Source: Lunularia cruciata
Taxonomy: Eukaryota > Streptophyta > Marchantiopsida > Lunulariales > Lunulariaceae
DNA: 64,000 bases
NCBI GenBank assembly: GCA_948567375.1
Contig: OX419762.1
Location: 44,497,034-44,561,033 of the forward strand
Direction: 5' to 3'
Shown in pieces: positions 24,698-35,905 of this stretch. The stretch's first letter is position 1; each line of letters starts with the position of its first letter. The position numbers and the translations under genes are program-made. The notes below the pieces were generated by a model. The model was not told the DNA's origin and made no database searches. It saw only the letters and a program-made list of their open reading frames with translations.

Positions 24698-25194
24698 CAT
24701 GAGAATTCTTCACTATTACATTTTCAACAGCACATCCTCTACATTCAAAATTCATTCCACGTCCACCTCTTCACAACAAACATTCTTCATTCAAGATTTG
24801 CTCTCCTATCAACATTCTCACAATAAACATCCTTCCACATTCAAAATCATTCCCTGTCCAGCCAGAGCAACCCTAACACAAATCTACCCATGTCATTGGC
24901 TACTGCTCAGGGAATCCAACCTTCAAAATCTCTCCTATCTTGTGCAAGGCAAAGTCAGACTCTCAAATTTCTTCTCTTGCTCCTGCCTTAGTTCAGTCCT
25001 TCCTGCAGATTTCAACTCCTTCTCTTCTCCACTGTTCCAAATCAATGACCAAGCAAACTCAAAAATATCCTGCTCCTGCAACAACCATAGGCCTCCACTC
25101 TCAACAAATCTCCCCTCTGTCTTATCACAGCCTTGGAATCCTCACTCAAAAAAACTCTCCTCTCTTGCAACACTCTCACTCAGCCTTCTAATTT

Positions 25195-25890
25195 ATTTCT
25201 GCTCCTGTCACAGCCCTAAGGCATTTTGAAATTTCATTCAGCCCTCAAGACTCTCACTCAAATTTTGAAAGTTCATCTCCTGGTCCTGGCAGAGCCCTAA
25301 GGCATCTCAAAAATCCTTCAGCCCTCAAGATTCTCACTCAAATTTTGAAAATTCATCTCCTGGTCCTGGCACAGCCCTAAGGCATCTAGAAAATCCTTCA
25401 GCCCTCAAGACTCTCACTCAAATTTCGAAAATTCATCTCGTGGTCCTGGCACAGCCCTAAGGCATCTCAAAAATCCTTCTTTGGCCCTGCAAGAGTCCCT
25501 CTCAACCTTCCGAAAATTTTCTGCTCCTGTCACAACCCTAAGGCATTTCTAAATTCCATCTCTGGCCTTGCAAGACTCTCACTCAACTCCTGAAAAGTTT
25601 CTGCTCCTGTCACAGCCCTAAGGCATTTCAAAAATCCATCTCTGGCCTTGCAAGACTCTCAATCAACTCCCAAAAAGTTTTTGCTCCTGTCACAGCCCTA
25701 AGGCATTTTGAAAATCCATCTCTGGCCTTGCAAGACTCTCAATCAACACCCAAAACGTTTCTGCTCTTGTCACAGCACTAAGGCATTTCGAAATTTCATC
25801 TCTGGCCCTGCAAGACTCTCACTCAACTCCCAAAAAGTTTCTGCTCCTGTCACAGCCCTAAGGCATTTCAAAATTTCATCTCTGGCCCTG
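25195..25890 (+). repeat. 80-bp satellite, about nine copies
   Basis: The landmark CACAGCCCTAAGGCAT recurs near 25,211, 25,292, 25,372, 25,452, 25,533, 25,613, 25,693, 25,773 and 25,853, at intervals of 80 or 81 bp. Between landmarks the units share CTGGCC-TGCAAGACTCTCA or CAGCCCTCAAGACTCTCA, forming an early and a later variant within the array. The spacing is very regular for a region otherwise so degraded. Confidence 0.92.
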
Positions 25891-25954
25891 CAAGATTCAT
25901 TCCTGTAGCCCTTCACAATCTCTCTTCACTTTCCTGCGAAAACTCTTCTCTCTT

Positions 25955-26190
25955 GCTGCCACTCACCAACCACACCTTTCTCTCCTGCAAAATTTTTCTC
26001 ACTCTCCAGCCCTCAATCTCCTGTCATCTTGCTTCCCTGAAAAATTCTTCTCTAAACAGCCACTCACCAATCCAGTCCTTCTTTCCTACGAAATTTCTCC
26101 TTCCTGCTGCCACTAACCAACCACTTCATTCTTTCCTGCAAAATTTCTCCTTCTTGCTGCCACTAACCAACCACTTCATTCTTTCTTGCG
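25955..26190 (+). repeat. ~51-bp tandem repeat
   Basis: CTGCCACTAACCAACCACTT followed by CATTCTTTCCTGC and AAAATTTCTCC repeats. The two clearest copies start at 26,106 and 26,157, with diverged ones near 25,957 and 26,060. Confidence 0.7.
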
Positions 26191-26704
26191 AAAATTGCCT
26201 CTCTCTTTAGCCCTCAATCTCCTGCCCTCTTGCTTCTCGGTGAAAATTCCTCTCCCGTTCAGCCCTCAGTCTCCCAACTTCAAAATTTTCCTCCTGAGCT
26301 CTTCTTCCTGTCCCCGACTCTCCAAAACCTTGCACACACCCTCTTTTCCTTTGAGAAACCCCTTTGTCACTTCCCAAAAACCTCTACTGTCAGCCTCTGT
26401 CTTCTCGACTTCTCCATGTAGAAAATTCAACTCCTCACACATTGCTCCTTCAAAAGCACATTGTCACTTCCCCGAAAACCCTACTATCTGCCTCTGTTTT
26501 TCCCCCGAGACTTCTCCATCTCTCTCTTCCTTATATAAACCCTTTGAGATTTGTTCTCCTGACAAAAACACTTCAAGATTTTTCTCCCTGCCAAATCTTT
26601 GGTAATCCTCTCTTCTTCCCAAACCCAAAACTCTCGATAATTCTCTCCTTCTCTGTCCTGCCCCATCCTTTTGCTACTGCCGCTAACTAAGATACTCTTG
26701 AGAC

Positions 26705-28050
26705 CCCCCAATAACATAAACAAACTCCAACGCTTAAGTGACATGCAAATAAACCCCCGAGCTCATGTAACATTAAAGAAAATCCACCACTCAATTTCCT
26801 CCTTCCCTTAAAACAAGAGAAAATCCTTGAGCCTATAGGAACACAAAACAACTACCAATTTTCCCATAGCATAAACCCTTGAGTTCTCTAACATGAAAAA
26901 TTCACACCAAATGGCACCAATAATATGTGTAGTTTATTTTCCCGACAACACCGTATGGTGGCATCTGATTGCATTGTCAATTTGGAGACTATTCATATAT
27001 TTTGAATTCTAAATTTTGGTTTCCCCATGGAGAAGAATAGATATGTAAGTGTCAAAAAGGAATACATTTCTACTCATGCCACTATATAAGAAAATGTCAC
27101 TCTTTACTATTTTCATAAATCATTTTTGCAATTTTTATTACTCATTTATCCTTGTTTTAAAAAAATTGCATTTCAAAGGATAGTTTTGAAGGAGAGGGTG
27201 AGTCTGTTTTGAAGGAGTATTTTTCTCTTATTGAGTTTGAAGGAGAGAAGAAGCCAGCCAGTTTTAAATAGTAGGGTTGGGTCATGAGTTCAAAGAAGGA
27301 AAGTGTGTTGGGTGTTGAGTTTCAAAGGAAAAAGAGAAGGAGAGTATACATGATGGCAAAAGTTTAGGAGTGTGAGAAGATTGTGGATTGGAAGGATATG
27401 AATAATATTCTTGAAGGAGATTGGCTGATTTCATTTCAGTTCATGCAATTGCACACCCAAAAAAAGTTCATCAAATGGTGATGGATGGATAGAAATCAAG
27501 TTTGAACTTTAGTTTACAGAATCTAGGAGGTGGACCTTGATGTCCTTGGCTTGAAAATTACCCTTGGTTTACACTACCCACGTCTAGAAGTAAGCGAGTA
27601 AATTCCCCTACCCTTTTTTTTTCTTTGCTAATTCTATGCTTTTTCCTTCATGTTTCTTGCTTGCAATTGTCAGCGCCAATAGGTGCTATCCATACTTCTC
27701 AGAAAATCCCTAGCATTGGGAAGCATCAACTTGCACCTAAATTTGTATCTACCAGCATTGGTGCATGTCAACCCACCCTTAAACCTTGATTCCCAATGTT
27801 GGTGGGTTTTGACCTGCATTTGCTCACCCCTAAACTCTATTTGCCAACATTGGCTGTCGTCACCCAACATCAATAGGTATAACTTTACCTATCTTCCAAT
27901 GTCGGCCGATGTTGGTGGGTGTTGACCCGCATTGGCCTACCTGTAAAAACTATCCATGGGTGTCAATGGGCATTGGCGTCTTTTCATTTCATGTCCTTTT
28001 GTTGACCATTTTTATCAATTGTGGTGTTGCTAGGCCTTGGCATGTATAGA
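26705..28050. other. Unassigned sequence with diverged GTTGGTGGG repeats
   Basis: The segment 27,670-27,980 holds repeated phrases such as GATGTTGGTGGGTGTTGACC (two copies about 113 bp apart, near 27,798 and 27,911) and CATTGG words. No gene is recognised in the remainder. Confidence 0.4.
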
Positions 28051-28079
28051 GTTTGTGAGGTCATGAGACAAGACTTCTA

Positions 28080-29225
28080 TGATTGGGACTATGAAGGGGA
28101 GGCCATTTCAAATTTTTGTGGAGATAATTTGTGATGTAGTGGCAATGCTTAGAGGGAAAAATCCAAGGAGGAGGATGGAGCCATTACACAACACTTTTGG
28201 ATTGGTTCCCACAAAGAAGTATTTAGCCAAACAATATGTATATCCTGCCGTCATGGCTGTTTTAAGATGATGGGTGCACTTGTGCCACCAACTATTTTCC
28301 CCAAGATTGTACAAGTGCATTTGGTTCTCAACACCAAGCCATTATTGCAGAGGTGGGGAGTTTGCAAGGGTAGTTGAGGTACCTTAATGGGTAGCAGTTT
28401 AGGTTTACCTTTCTTGGGCAGATCCTCATTCACCACTTTGTGGAGAGAAGATATATTCTTGAGGAGGAGATGTCCTACTTGAGTGAGGGAGGAGAGGAGA
28501 TTATACATGATGGAGAGGGTGGTGGTGTTTTAGGATGGAGAGTCTAAGTGTATTCTATGGATTCCCTTCCCATGATTCATGCAAAAGATGATTGTTTTTG
28601 TGGATCTTTGTTGTTTAGCATAAGTATGGCATGATGCTAGCTATGGGTATGGGGTGTGGGAGAGATTGACCATTAGGCATGGATGGAACCCTCACACACA
28701 ATCTGGTTTTGGTTTTGGTTTTGTGTTCTATCAATGTCTAGAGAGATGAGTCAAAGGACTTAAAGCCAGATCCTATGAGCATCTCACTTCACTAGGTTTG
28801 CCTCTTTGAGATCTTTTTATCCTAGATAGTTATGCACTCTCCTGTTGAACCATTCACATGGTGCAATTCATCCTCCCTAATTCCATCCTTATAAGGCAGA
28901 TAAATCATCATACCCTTGGTCATTTGACTCCTTGATGATTGGTTTGGATAGATTTGTCCATGATGATCACTCTATTATTATTTGGGCTGAGGAGGAGTGG
29001 ACTTTTGGTGGATTGAGTTCTTATAGTTATGATCCATATGACCTTCTAGCTTCCTCTACTAGGGCACACCTCCTTGGATGAGAGAGAGTGGAGCCTATGG
29101 TGGTCATTGAGCCTTTTAGGATTCCACATGATGTATACCAACTCAAGCTTGATGGTATTGCACGTAGACTTCATATTGCAATAGCATCAGCATCTCCCTC
29201 AACTTCTTCAACTCAAGCCTGAATT
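28080..29225 (+). pseudogene. Unidentified decayed protein family, copy 2
   Basis: LVPTKKYLAKQYVYPAVMAV is readable at about 28,200-28,270. A frame change leads to FRFTFLGQILIHHFVERRYI and LEEEMSYLSEGGEEIIHDGE at about 28,400-28,510. These match copy 1 at 15,306-15,670 in order and residue pattern. Further coding-like text continues to about 29,220: IGLDRFVHDDHSIIIWAEEE, then PHDVYQLKLDGIARRLHIAI and a Ser/Thr/Ala-rich end. It may be the C-terminal part of the same protein. Stops break it repeatedly. No family was recognised; a gag-like or mobile-element accessory protein is possible. Confidence 0.4.
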
Positions 29226-29229
29226 CCAT

Positions 29230-30555
29230 TTTCATCTTTAGGTCCACATAGGGACTAGCTCTCCTTACATATATATGTATATGTCATCATATGTATGTTT
29301 CCATATGTATATACACTTTCCCTTTACTTCATTCTCACATTTTGTGCTCATCTTGAGACTGTGATTATTTTGATCATTTGAATGTGAATGTTTTGAGAAG
29401 TGAAGCTCAAAGCACCAACCGGCGCCATAGAGCACCTACAACATCCAACAAACATCTGATGGCACCATCAAGCACCCTTTGTTGCATGAGAGCATTCTAT
29501 ATTTTTTGGGTATCAACATGCCCTAGCACACCTTATATATTTTTTCAAGCATCAATTGGTGCCAATGCTTTCATATTTTTGGGGGTGTGCATCAATGTGC
29601 ACCAACGCCTTTTATATTTTGGGGGGGAGGGTGGGGGATGGATACATCTCTTGAAGTATTTAAACCCATAAAGGTTTGGCTATACCCAGGTTCTTTTGCA
29701 AATTGAGTGTCACTATTGAACAAGGGGACACTATTATCCTAGAATTCGTTGCGTAGGGGAATCTTGAACCTTGCCATCTGCTTTAGAAATGAATTCTCTT
29801 CGTGACGGACAGAATTTAAATGATTTGTCTTTTAGTTGACTGATGACCTTCTCAACATAGGCTTGGGAGAACACCATCGAGAATTTCTTTATCCGCACCA
29901 TGTTTCATAAATTGTATGTCAAATCACATGATGTGCACCAACCCTTGCTTTTTTTGGTTAGCACCAGTTGGAGGTTGTTGGAGGTATGCTCATAGACCAT
30001 TGAGTACCAACATGCATCTTTGAGGGTTGTGCTAATAATTTCCTATATAAGGATTCATGCAATCAAATACATTACACCATATATTTAAGAAAAAGTGACA
30101 CACCAACTTTATTTTTAAAAATTTCACATTCATGCAATCAATTATATTACACCATATATTAAAGAACAAGTGACACACCAAATTTATTAAAAAAGAATTG
30201 CACATTATATTGAAGTGCCTTCACTTGTCTCAATTTTTGTTGTCACTAGAGCAATAAGAGCTGGGTACAAGTTTTGGCTTGTGATTATCATGGGTAAATA
30301 CAAGGTTTTTTTTCCTTATTGGCTTGAGCTCAAAATTTAAACTATCTGCTTATTTCCTTGGGTGATTTTCCTCCTCATAAATGATGCATTTTGATTTCAT
30401 GCATACGCTTGAACTCTAAAGAAATCTCCTTGCACCTATCCTCCTATCCTCACTCAATTTCTTCTCAATTTTTATCTTTATTTTCTATATCTCTAATTTG
30501 ACATGCTCCGCTTCTACTTTCATCAAAGTTTTATCTTTTTTTCATGTTAGTGGCT
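29230..30555. other. Unassigned AT-rich sequence
   Basis: TTGGTGCC/GGCACC-type phrases occur at 29,400-30,030. A ~90-bp near-duplicate occurs near 30,052-30,210: CATGCAATCAAATACATTAC and its partner CATGCAATCAATTATATTAC, each followed by ACCATATATT and AGTGACACACCAA. No gene was recognised. Confidence 0.4.
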
Positions 30556-30559
30556 TATA

Positions 30560-31653
30560 GTTCAGCAAGGTGCAACTTATCCCTAGATCCTATATTGTAT
30601 GCCTTCAGCATAGTAATCTTTGCTAAATCATGGGATAAAGATATAATTGGTGACATTCTTGATACTCCCTTTGATGCAATGCCTTTTCTCTTCTTTGGGT
30701 CACATTCTCCTTCCTTGTTAGTGCATGCTCTCTCCAACCCATCACCTGTTGAGACTAGTGGAGTTGGTGCAATGAAAGGTTACTCCTCTAGTGTGCTTGC
30801 TCTTGTTTTGTTTTCCATGCCCTCCATGAAAACATTGGCTAAATCTTCCACACCTTAGATCTTTGGAACAAATTGAGTGCATGAGTCAAGAAGCACCACC
30901 TTTGGAAGAAAAGGGAACTAAGAGCTTGTCAATGTGGTTTCATCACATTTGAGAACCTCCTCCACCCCACAGCCTATACCTTTGCATGAATTGGGGTTTA
31001 AATCCACAAAATTTACCATAGTAAGTGGTGTAATATTTGCTTGACTCTTGAACATGGCCTCCCTTCTTGAAAAATGTGGACACATCCTGTTCAATTTGTC
31101 ATCTACAGTTCTACATCCCTTGCCATACTCTTTCTTAGTGAGCACTCTCTTATCAACTTATTTTTCAGTTCCCGCGCATGCTTGAAAGATTCCATGTACC
31201 TCAACCATTTCTTGTACAATTGATCACCATTGAAGCAAGAAATCCTTGCCCCTCCTAGAACAAAAATGTGGCCATAAAATTAAAATTAATTCTCTTATGA
31301 ATTGGCTTTTTGCATTTTCAACCATGAATCTATGCAAAATGTTTGGGGTCTTCCAAATAATTAAGGATCTAGCCATAGTGGTGAATTAATGTCTGGAACT
31401 ATTTGTCCTCCTTTGCTTTGCTAGAAATAAAAGACATCATCCTCAACAATTCCACACATTTCACCAACAATGGTCTTGGTTCTAAGTCCGAACATGAGTC
31501 TAAAATGCTATCAAGAGCTTCAATGGGAATGTCTCCAATTACCCAAATTTCTCCACCTTTTTGGAGTAGAATTTCTTGACCCTCAATCAATTTCTTGGTT
31601 GCTGCTGCTGGTGGTGTAAATTTCTCCATAACTCTCAACCTCCTTTGCAACAC
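30560..31653 (-). pseudogene. Decayed coding region, DDKLNxxCPxF family
   Basis: Minus-strand frames read downwards from 31,653 as an apparently once-continuous protein. The first part is rich in charged residues with KLIEGQEILLQKGGEIWVIG near 31,570 and CVELLRMMSF near 31,440. Then ASMVINCT-like sequence and a basic stretch lead to KGCRTVDDKLNRMCPHFSRR near 31,080, followed by SQANITPLT. The DDKLN...CPHF block is shared with 14,496-14,753. The layout (an N-terminal regulatory-looking part, then a conserved Cys-Pro-His-Phe block, then a variable tail) would suit a transposon accessory protein, but this is inference. It is broken by frameshifts. Confidence 0.35.
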
Positions 31654-32007
31654 ACTAATCTTTTAACCAAAACACCATTACAATTTGAAACTTGCCTTGC
31701 AGGCTGCTCAGTGTCAAGAGTATTAGCACACCAAGTGGGAGTGTGAGATCTAGTTCAAGGAGTTCCATGAATGTCTTCCATTGTCCAAGTTTCTCCACCT
31801 TTTTGGAGTGGAATTTCTTGAACCTCAATCAATTTCTTGGGTGCTGTTTGCGGTGGTATAAACTTCCTCATTAACCTCAACCTCCCTTGCCACACATTAA
31901 TATATTAACCAAAACACCACTATAATTTGAAACCTGCCTTGCTTGCCGCTTAATGTCAAGAGTATTTGCGCACCCAATGGGATTGTGAGATCTAGTTCAA
32001 GGAGTTA
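31528..32007. repeat. Tandem duplication, ~240-bp unit
   Basis: Copy 1 is about 31,528-31,767 and copy 2 about 31,768-32,007. Shared landmarks are TTTCTCCACCTTTTTGGAGT, CCTCAATCAATTTCTTGG, TTAACCAAAACACCA and GATCTAGTTCAAGGAGTT at both ends. Copy 1 overlaps the 5' end of the decayed minus-strand coding region. Copy 2 ends exactly where sequence composition changes. Confidence 0.9.
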
Positions 32008-32009
32008 AG

Positions 32010-32785
32010 ATCGGAAGGCATGTTTGGAGCAAGTATTTGCAAAAACCATTTTTCAAATATATTCCCGGGTTTCACCTTCCAAGGACGTGGCAATCCATTT
32101 TTTTTAGACAGGTTTCATTTTTGTTAATTTATTTCATTACAACCTCGCTAAACATCAATAAGCCCATGCCTGACTTTTATAAATGGATGCAACTTGCGTT
32201 GGATATCCATTTTCATGCTTTACGGGGTTCAATTATTAACACATCATTGGATTACAAAGTTCACTAAAAATAGTTATGAAATTCGTTATTTATTCAGACA
32301 TCTAGACATCCGTCAAACCTATTTCTGAAACCCCCTATTAGATTTAGTTCCCTTCCAAGAACATAATATTTACAGCGTACTCAAGAATAGTGCCTATGGG
32401 AGATCAGAAGCACTATTCTCGACCAACCCTAAGGGCTGTAAAGTTAGCCGGGTTGCCTAAGTAAAGCTTCTTATCTTACCTCGAAATAGTACACAAAAGC
32501 GGTAATTTCTTCTTAATGTTCCAGATGTTGTGAAGGCGACTCTCCCTACTGCAATCTTATAGAGACCCCAGGCTGATGCATTTAAACCCAGAGGTAACTA
32601 AACATGTAAATCTGGCGCTTTGTAAGCTTAAGAACCTCAGGCATTGTTGCTTGTTGTTTCTCAATTTATCAAGAATACAAACATGCCGTGTTCCGTGACT
32701 CCAGTTGTGCCTTAAGAGACATCTGAATCCACAACTTCAACAGTTACCGATTTAAAGCGTTGCTTTTCATTCGCCTTTAAGGTTC
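32010..32785. other. Unassigned sequence right of the composition boundary
   Basis: No gene, repeat or RNA is recognised. Base composition becomes visibly more balanced than to the left, and none of the left-half repeat families recurs here. Confidence 0.4.
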
Positions 32786-32789
32786 ATTT

Positions 32790-34450
32790 TCTTGGTTCCA
32801 TGTCTTCTCTTCTTTCGCTCCGCCAACGAGTGTGAACCCTCGACGTGCGACATTACAAGACATACATGTGCTGGTGTTTTAGTATGATGATACTATGGTC
32901 ATCACTGTGGACATTATTCTCGTCTCACTCCGCCAACAAGTTTGAATTCTCAACGTGCTACATTACAAGGCCTTCGCGTTGTACTGATACTTAATGATGA
33001 TGTTATGGCCATCAATGTCCTCATTACTCTCTTCTCGCTGAGGCAACGAGTTTGAATCGTCAAGGGTGGGGCATTTCCTGATGCTTAAGTACTACTATGG
33101 TAATCACGGTGCTCATTATTCTTTTCTATTACTCAGCCAACGAGTTTGAATATTCCTTTAATCAAACTGCCAAATGCAGTATCATCTTAAGGTACTGGTA
33201 ATCACGGTTATCGTTCGGTTTATTTCTTACTCAGCCAACGAGTTTGAACCCTCAGCGTGCAACCTTACCCGATGGTAGTATCAAACCAAGGGACAAATTC
33301 GGTCGTCACCGTATGCTCAGCCACCGGGTGTGAGTCCTTAACTTGCAACACAACCATACAGAACAGTTTTAGAGAGATAAATTATGGTCATGGCTGCGCT
33401 CATTAGTCTTTTCCATCACTCAGTCAACGAGTTCATCCCTAAACGTTCAACCCTAAACGTTCAATACAACCAGATGGTAGTATTATACTAGGGAACAATT
33501 AATGTCCTTGCTGTGTTCCCTGTCTTTCTGTCACTCTACCCCCGAGTTTGAATCCTCAACGTACAATACTACCAGATGGTAGTATATGGTAGTAGTAAAC
33601 TACGACAAAATTATGGTCATCACTTCGCTCAATAGTCGTTCCTACCACTCTGCCGACGAGTTTCAATCCTCAACTACCAGATGGTAGTAGATAGTAGTTA
33701 TACTACGACAATTTTTGATCTTCACTATGCTCAATAGTCACTTCTATTACTCAGCCAACGAGTTTGAATTCTCAACGTACAATACTACCAGATGGTAGTA
33801 TGTGATAGTGTTACACTAAGACAATTTTGATCGTCACGGTGCTCAATAGTCTTTCTATCGCTCAGCCAACCAGTTCGGATCCTCAACGTACAATACTACC
33901 AGACAATAGATAATACTAAGGTACAGTTCTGGTCATCACTTGCTCAATACTCTTTTCTATCAATCAGTCAACGAGTTCGAGAATCGCCCCTTGAGGTATA
34001 ATACTACCAATTGGCAGTACTAAAGGAGCAAGGGGAGCAGACCGCGTTTGCAGATGGGATACACACCCACTTTGGACACAAACTAAGCACGCAAACGCAA
34101 ACTAAGCTCATGCACATCTAAGTAACTAAACGCATGAAAGTCTAAGCAATGTACGCAATGCGGAATTGGAAGTATTATACAGAGGTACATATTATGATGA
34201 AATATTATTTTGGACATCCTTGCGCATTAGCCTTTTCTATCTCTCAGCCAACAAGTTTGAATCCTCAACGTACAACAATACCAGATGGCAGTCTCACACT
34301 AAGGTGCAAATACGGTCATCACTGTGCTCACTGGTCTTTTCCCTCTCTCAGAGGGCATTTGAATCCTCAACCTACAACTATACCCGATGGCAGTATAATA
34401 CTGAAACAAATTTGGCAATCACTGTGCTCCTCAGTCCTAATATAGACATA
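32790..34450. repeat. ~105-bp minisatellite, about 14 degenerate copies
   Basis: The landmark CAGCCAACGAGTTTGAATCC recurs in variants near 32,823, 32,931, 33,044, 33,138, 33,234, 33,321, 33,423, 33,541, 33,652, 33,756, 33,864, 33,967, 34,247 and 34,349. Spacing is mostly 95-118 bp, with one interruption at about 34,020-34,200. Units continue with TCAACGTACAATACTACCAG and a GGTCATCACTGTGCTCA-like start. Several units carry the hairpin ATACTACC-AGAT-GGTAGTAT. No open frame crosses the array. Confidence 0.9.
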
Positions 34451-34454
34451 AGAC

Positions 34455-35900
34455 ACTCGTGAACTCTAACAGTGCGTTTAAACCCAGCTTGCGGTAAGAC
34501 ATGGAGAGAAATGATATTACAACGACTCAAAGATGGAAAGCTTAGCTGAATCGAAAGAAGTTCACGCAACATCATACAAAGAAGTCGAAATATCCCACGT
34601 GGCAATCCCAATCTCAGACCGACATTTTGACATGAGATACTTTATCCAGTACTACGACAAGACAACGGACTTGAACTGAATTTAAGAAGAAAGACATCTC
34701 CTACATCTATATGAGATTCCAGCTCTCCCAAAGAAGCTGAATTAACGGGATACAGAGGATTGAACTCAGGCGACCACCTCCGCGAATCACGATTCTCTGA
34801 TCCCTTACTTCTTCTCTTTTTCCATCAGAACTTCACATACTGCAATACTGAAGCACTTAACTTTCTGATTCATCACTCCGTACAAGCAGAATTATAAATT
34901 TAAAGCTGGATCACGATATTTTCAAACAAATCACTTCATTTCATGTCATTACTTCCAGAAATGAAGATGTACAGCTGAGACTTCCTCATCCGGTCTTCAG
35001 GACCAGCACAATTCAAATTTCAATGCTTGATCGCGCAAATTCAACAAATAAGTTCCATTTCCTACAAACCTGAAGATGAACAGATGCAGATGTCGGTCAT
35101 CGGAGAGTCGCATTCGAGTGAAGTCAAGATAGTCAAAATAGACTATTTTCGGATTTACTCCCTGTTGAATCAAACAGCGGTATCAATCCTAGTAGACTGA
35201 TACAATCGTGTATATTTCAAAATCGCACTCAATGTACATACCTGCAAGACCCGTATAAACGGTCTGTGAAGACCACGTATTCTGTTTCAAAAGCATGCTT
35301 ACTGTATGAAATATTTTGGCCAATATAATAAGAGGTGTCGCTAGATTTTTGTCACTATTCAGGTGCGCAATGAAGATCCTCCCTATCTGTGAGCGTACAA
35401 TGTACATTCGTAACTTCTGAGGAACAGGAATGTCCAAGAGACAACGTCAGGGGTCCCAAGGTCACGGATGCAAAAGTGCAAGACTGGATTCTACTTTGAC
35501 CAATACAGGACAAGAGGAGAGGAGTCCTTCGGCTGTGGTAATAATATTCAGACATGTTTAACTGATACTCTACTCTGCGATTGCTGGTAAACCTTCAAAG
35601 CCATATGTAGACATCAGCAACATGCAGCAAATGCAAGGCTTACAGGTCTGTTAAAAACACCAGCGATAGACAGTATTCACTTTCGGACTGCGCATAGTAT
35701 GGCCGTCGAAACACCTTAGGGTTTGAGGGCCCTCGAGATGCTGTAGTGAAGCAGTACATTCAAGAAGTGCTCTGAAGACATTGTCATATGGCTCAAAGAT
35801 AACTGCATTGGCTTGACTCAAGTCTATATACATCAGGGGGAAAGACTCTCGAGCACATTCTGAGACTTTTACAGACTTTGTAAGCTTTGAAATAGTCAAC
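34455..35900. other. Unassigned sequence, possible 3' flank of the next gene
   Basis: Open frames on the minus strand (35,189-35,437 and 35,651-35,899) have no recognisable motif. The part nearest 35,900 would be the 3' UTR of the minus-strand gene that follows. Confidence 0.4.
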
Positions 35901-35905
35901 CACTT

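Larger units (their letters stand above)
24300..26700. repeat. Pyrimidine-rich low-complexity tract with satellites
   Basis: C and T dominate the plus strand for about 2.4 kb, producing long Ser/Leu/Phe-rich open frames (up to 287 codons at 24,366-25,229) that I regard as by-products. It contains a 21-bp repeat, an 80-bp satellite and a ~51-bp repeat, each listed separately. The composition is similar to 16.6-18.2 kb. Confidence 0.75.

Noticed and set aside
24366..25229. 287-codon plus-strand open frame
   Set aside because: Its Ser/Leu/Phe bias follows directly from the CT-rich tract, it contains tandem 21-bp repeats, and no domain or convincing start is visible.
26186..26690. Overlapping open frames of 108-139 codons
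   Set aside because: Same low-complexity pyrimidine-rich tract. Several frames are open at once, as expected from composition alone.
32790..34450. CRISPR-like array
   Set aside because: Units are degenerate throughout with no distinct unique spacers, and the host is a plant. It is a minisatellite.
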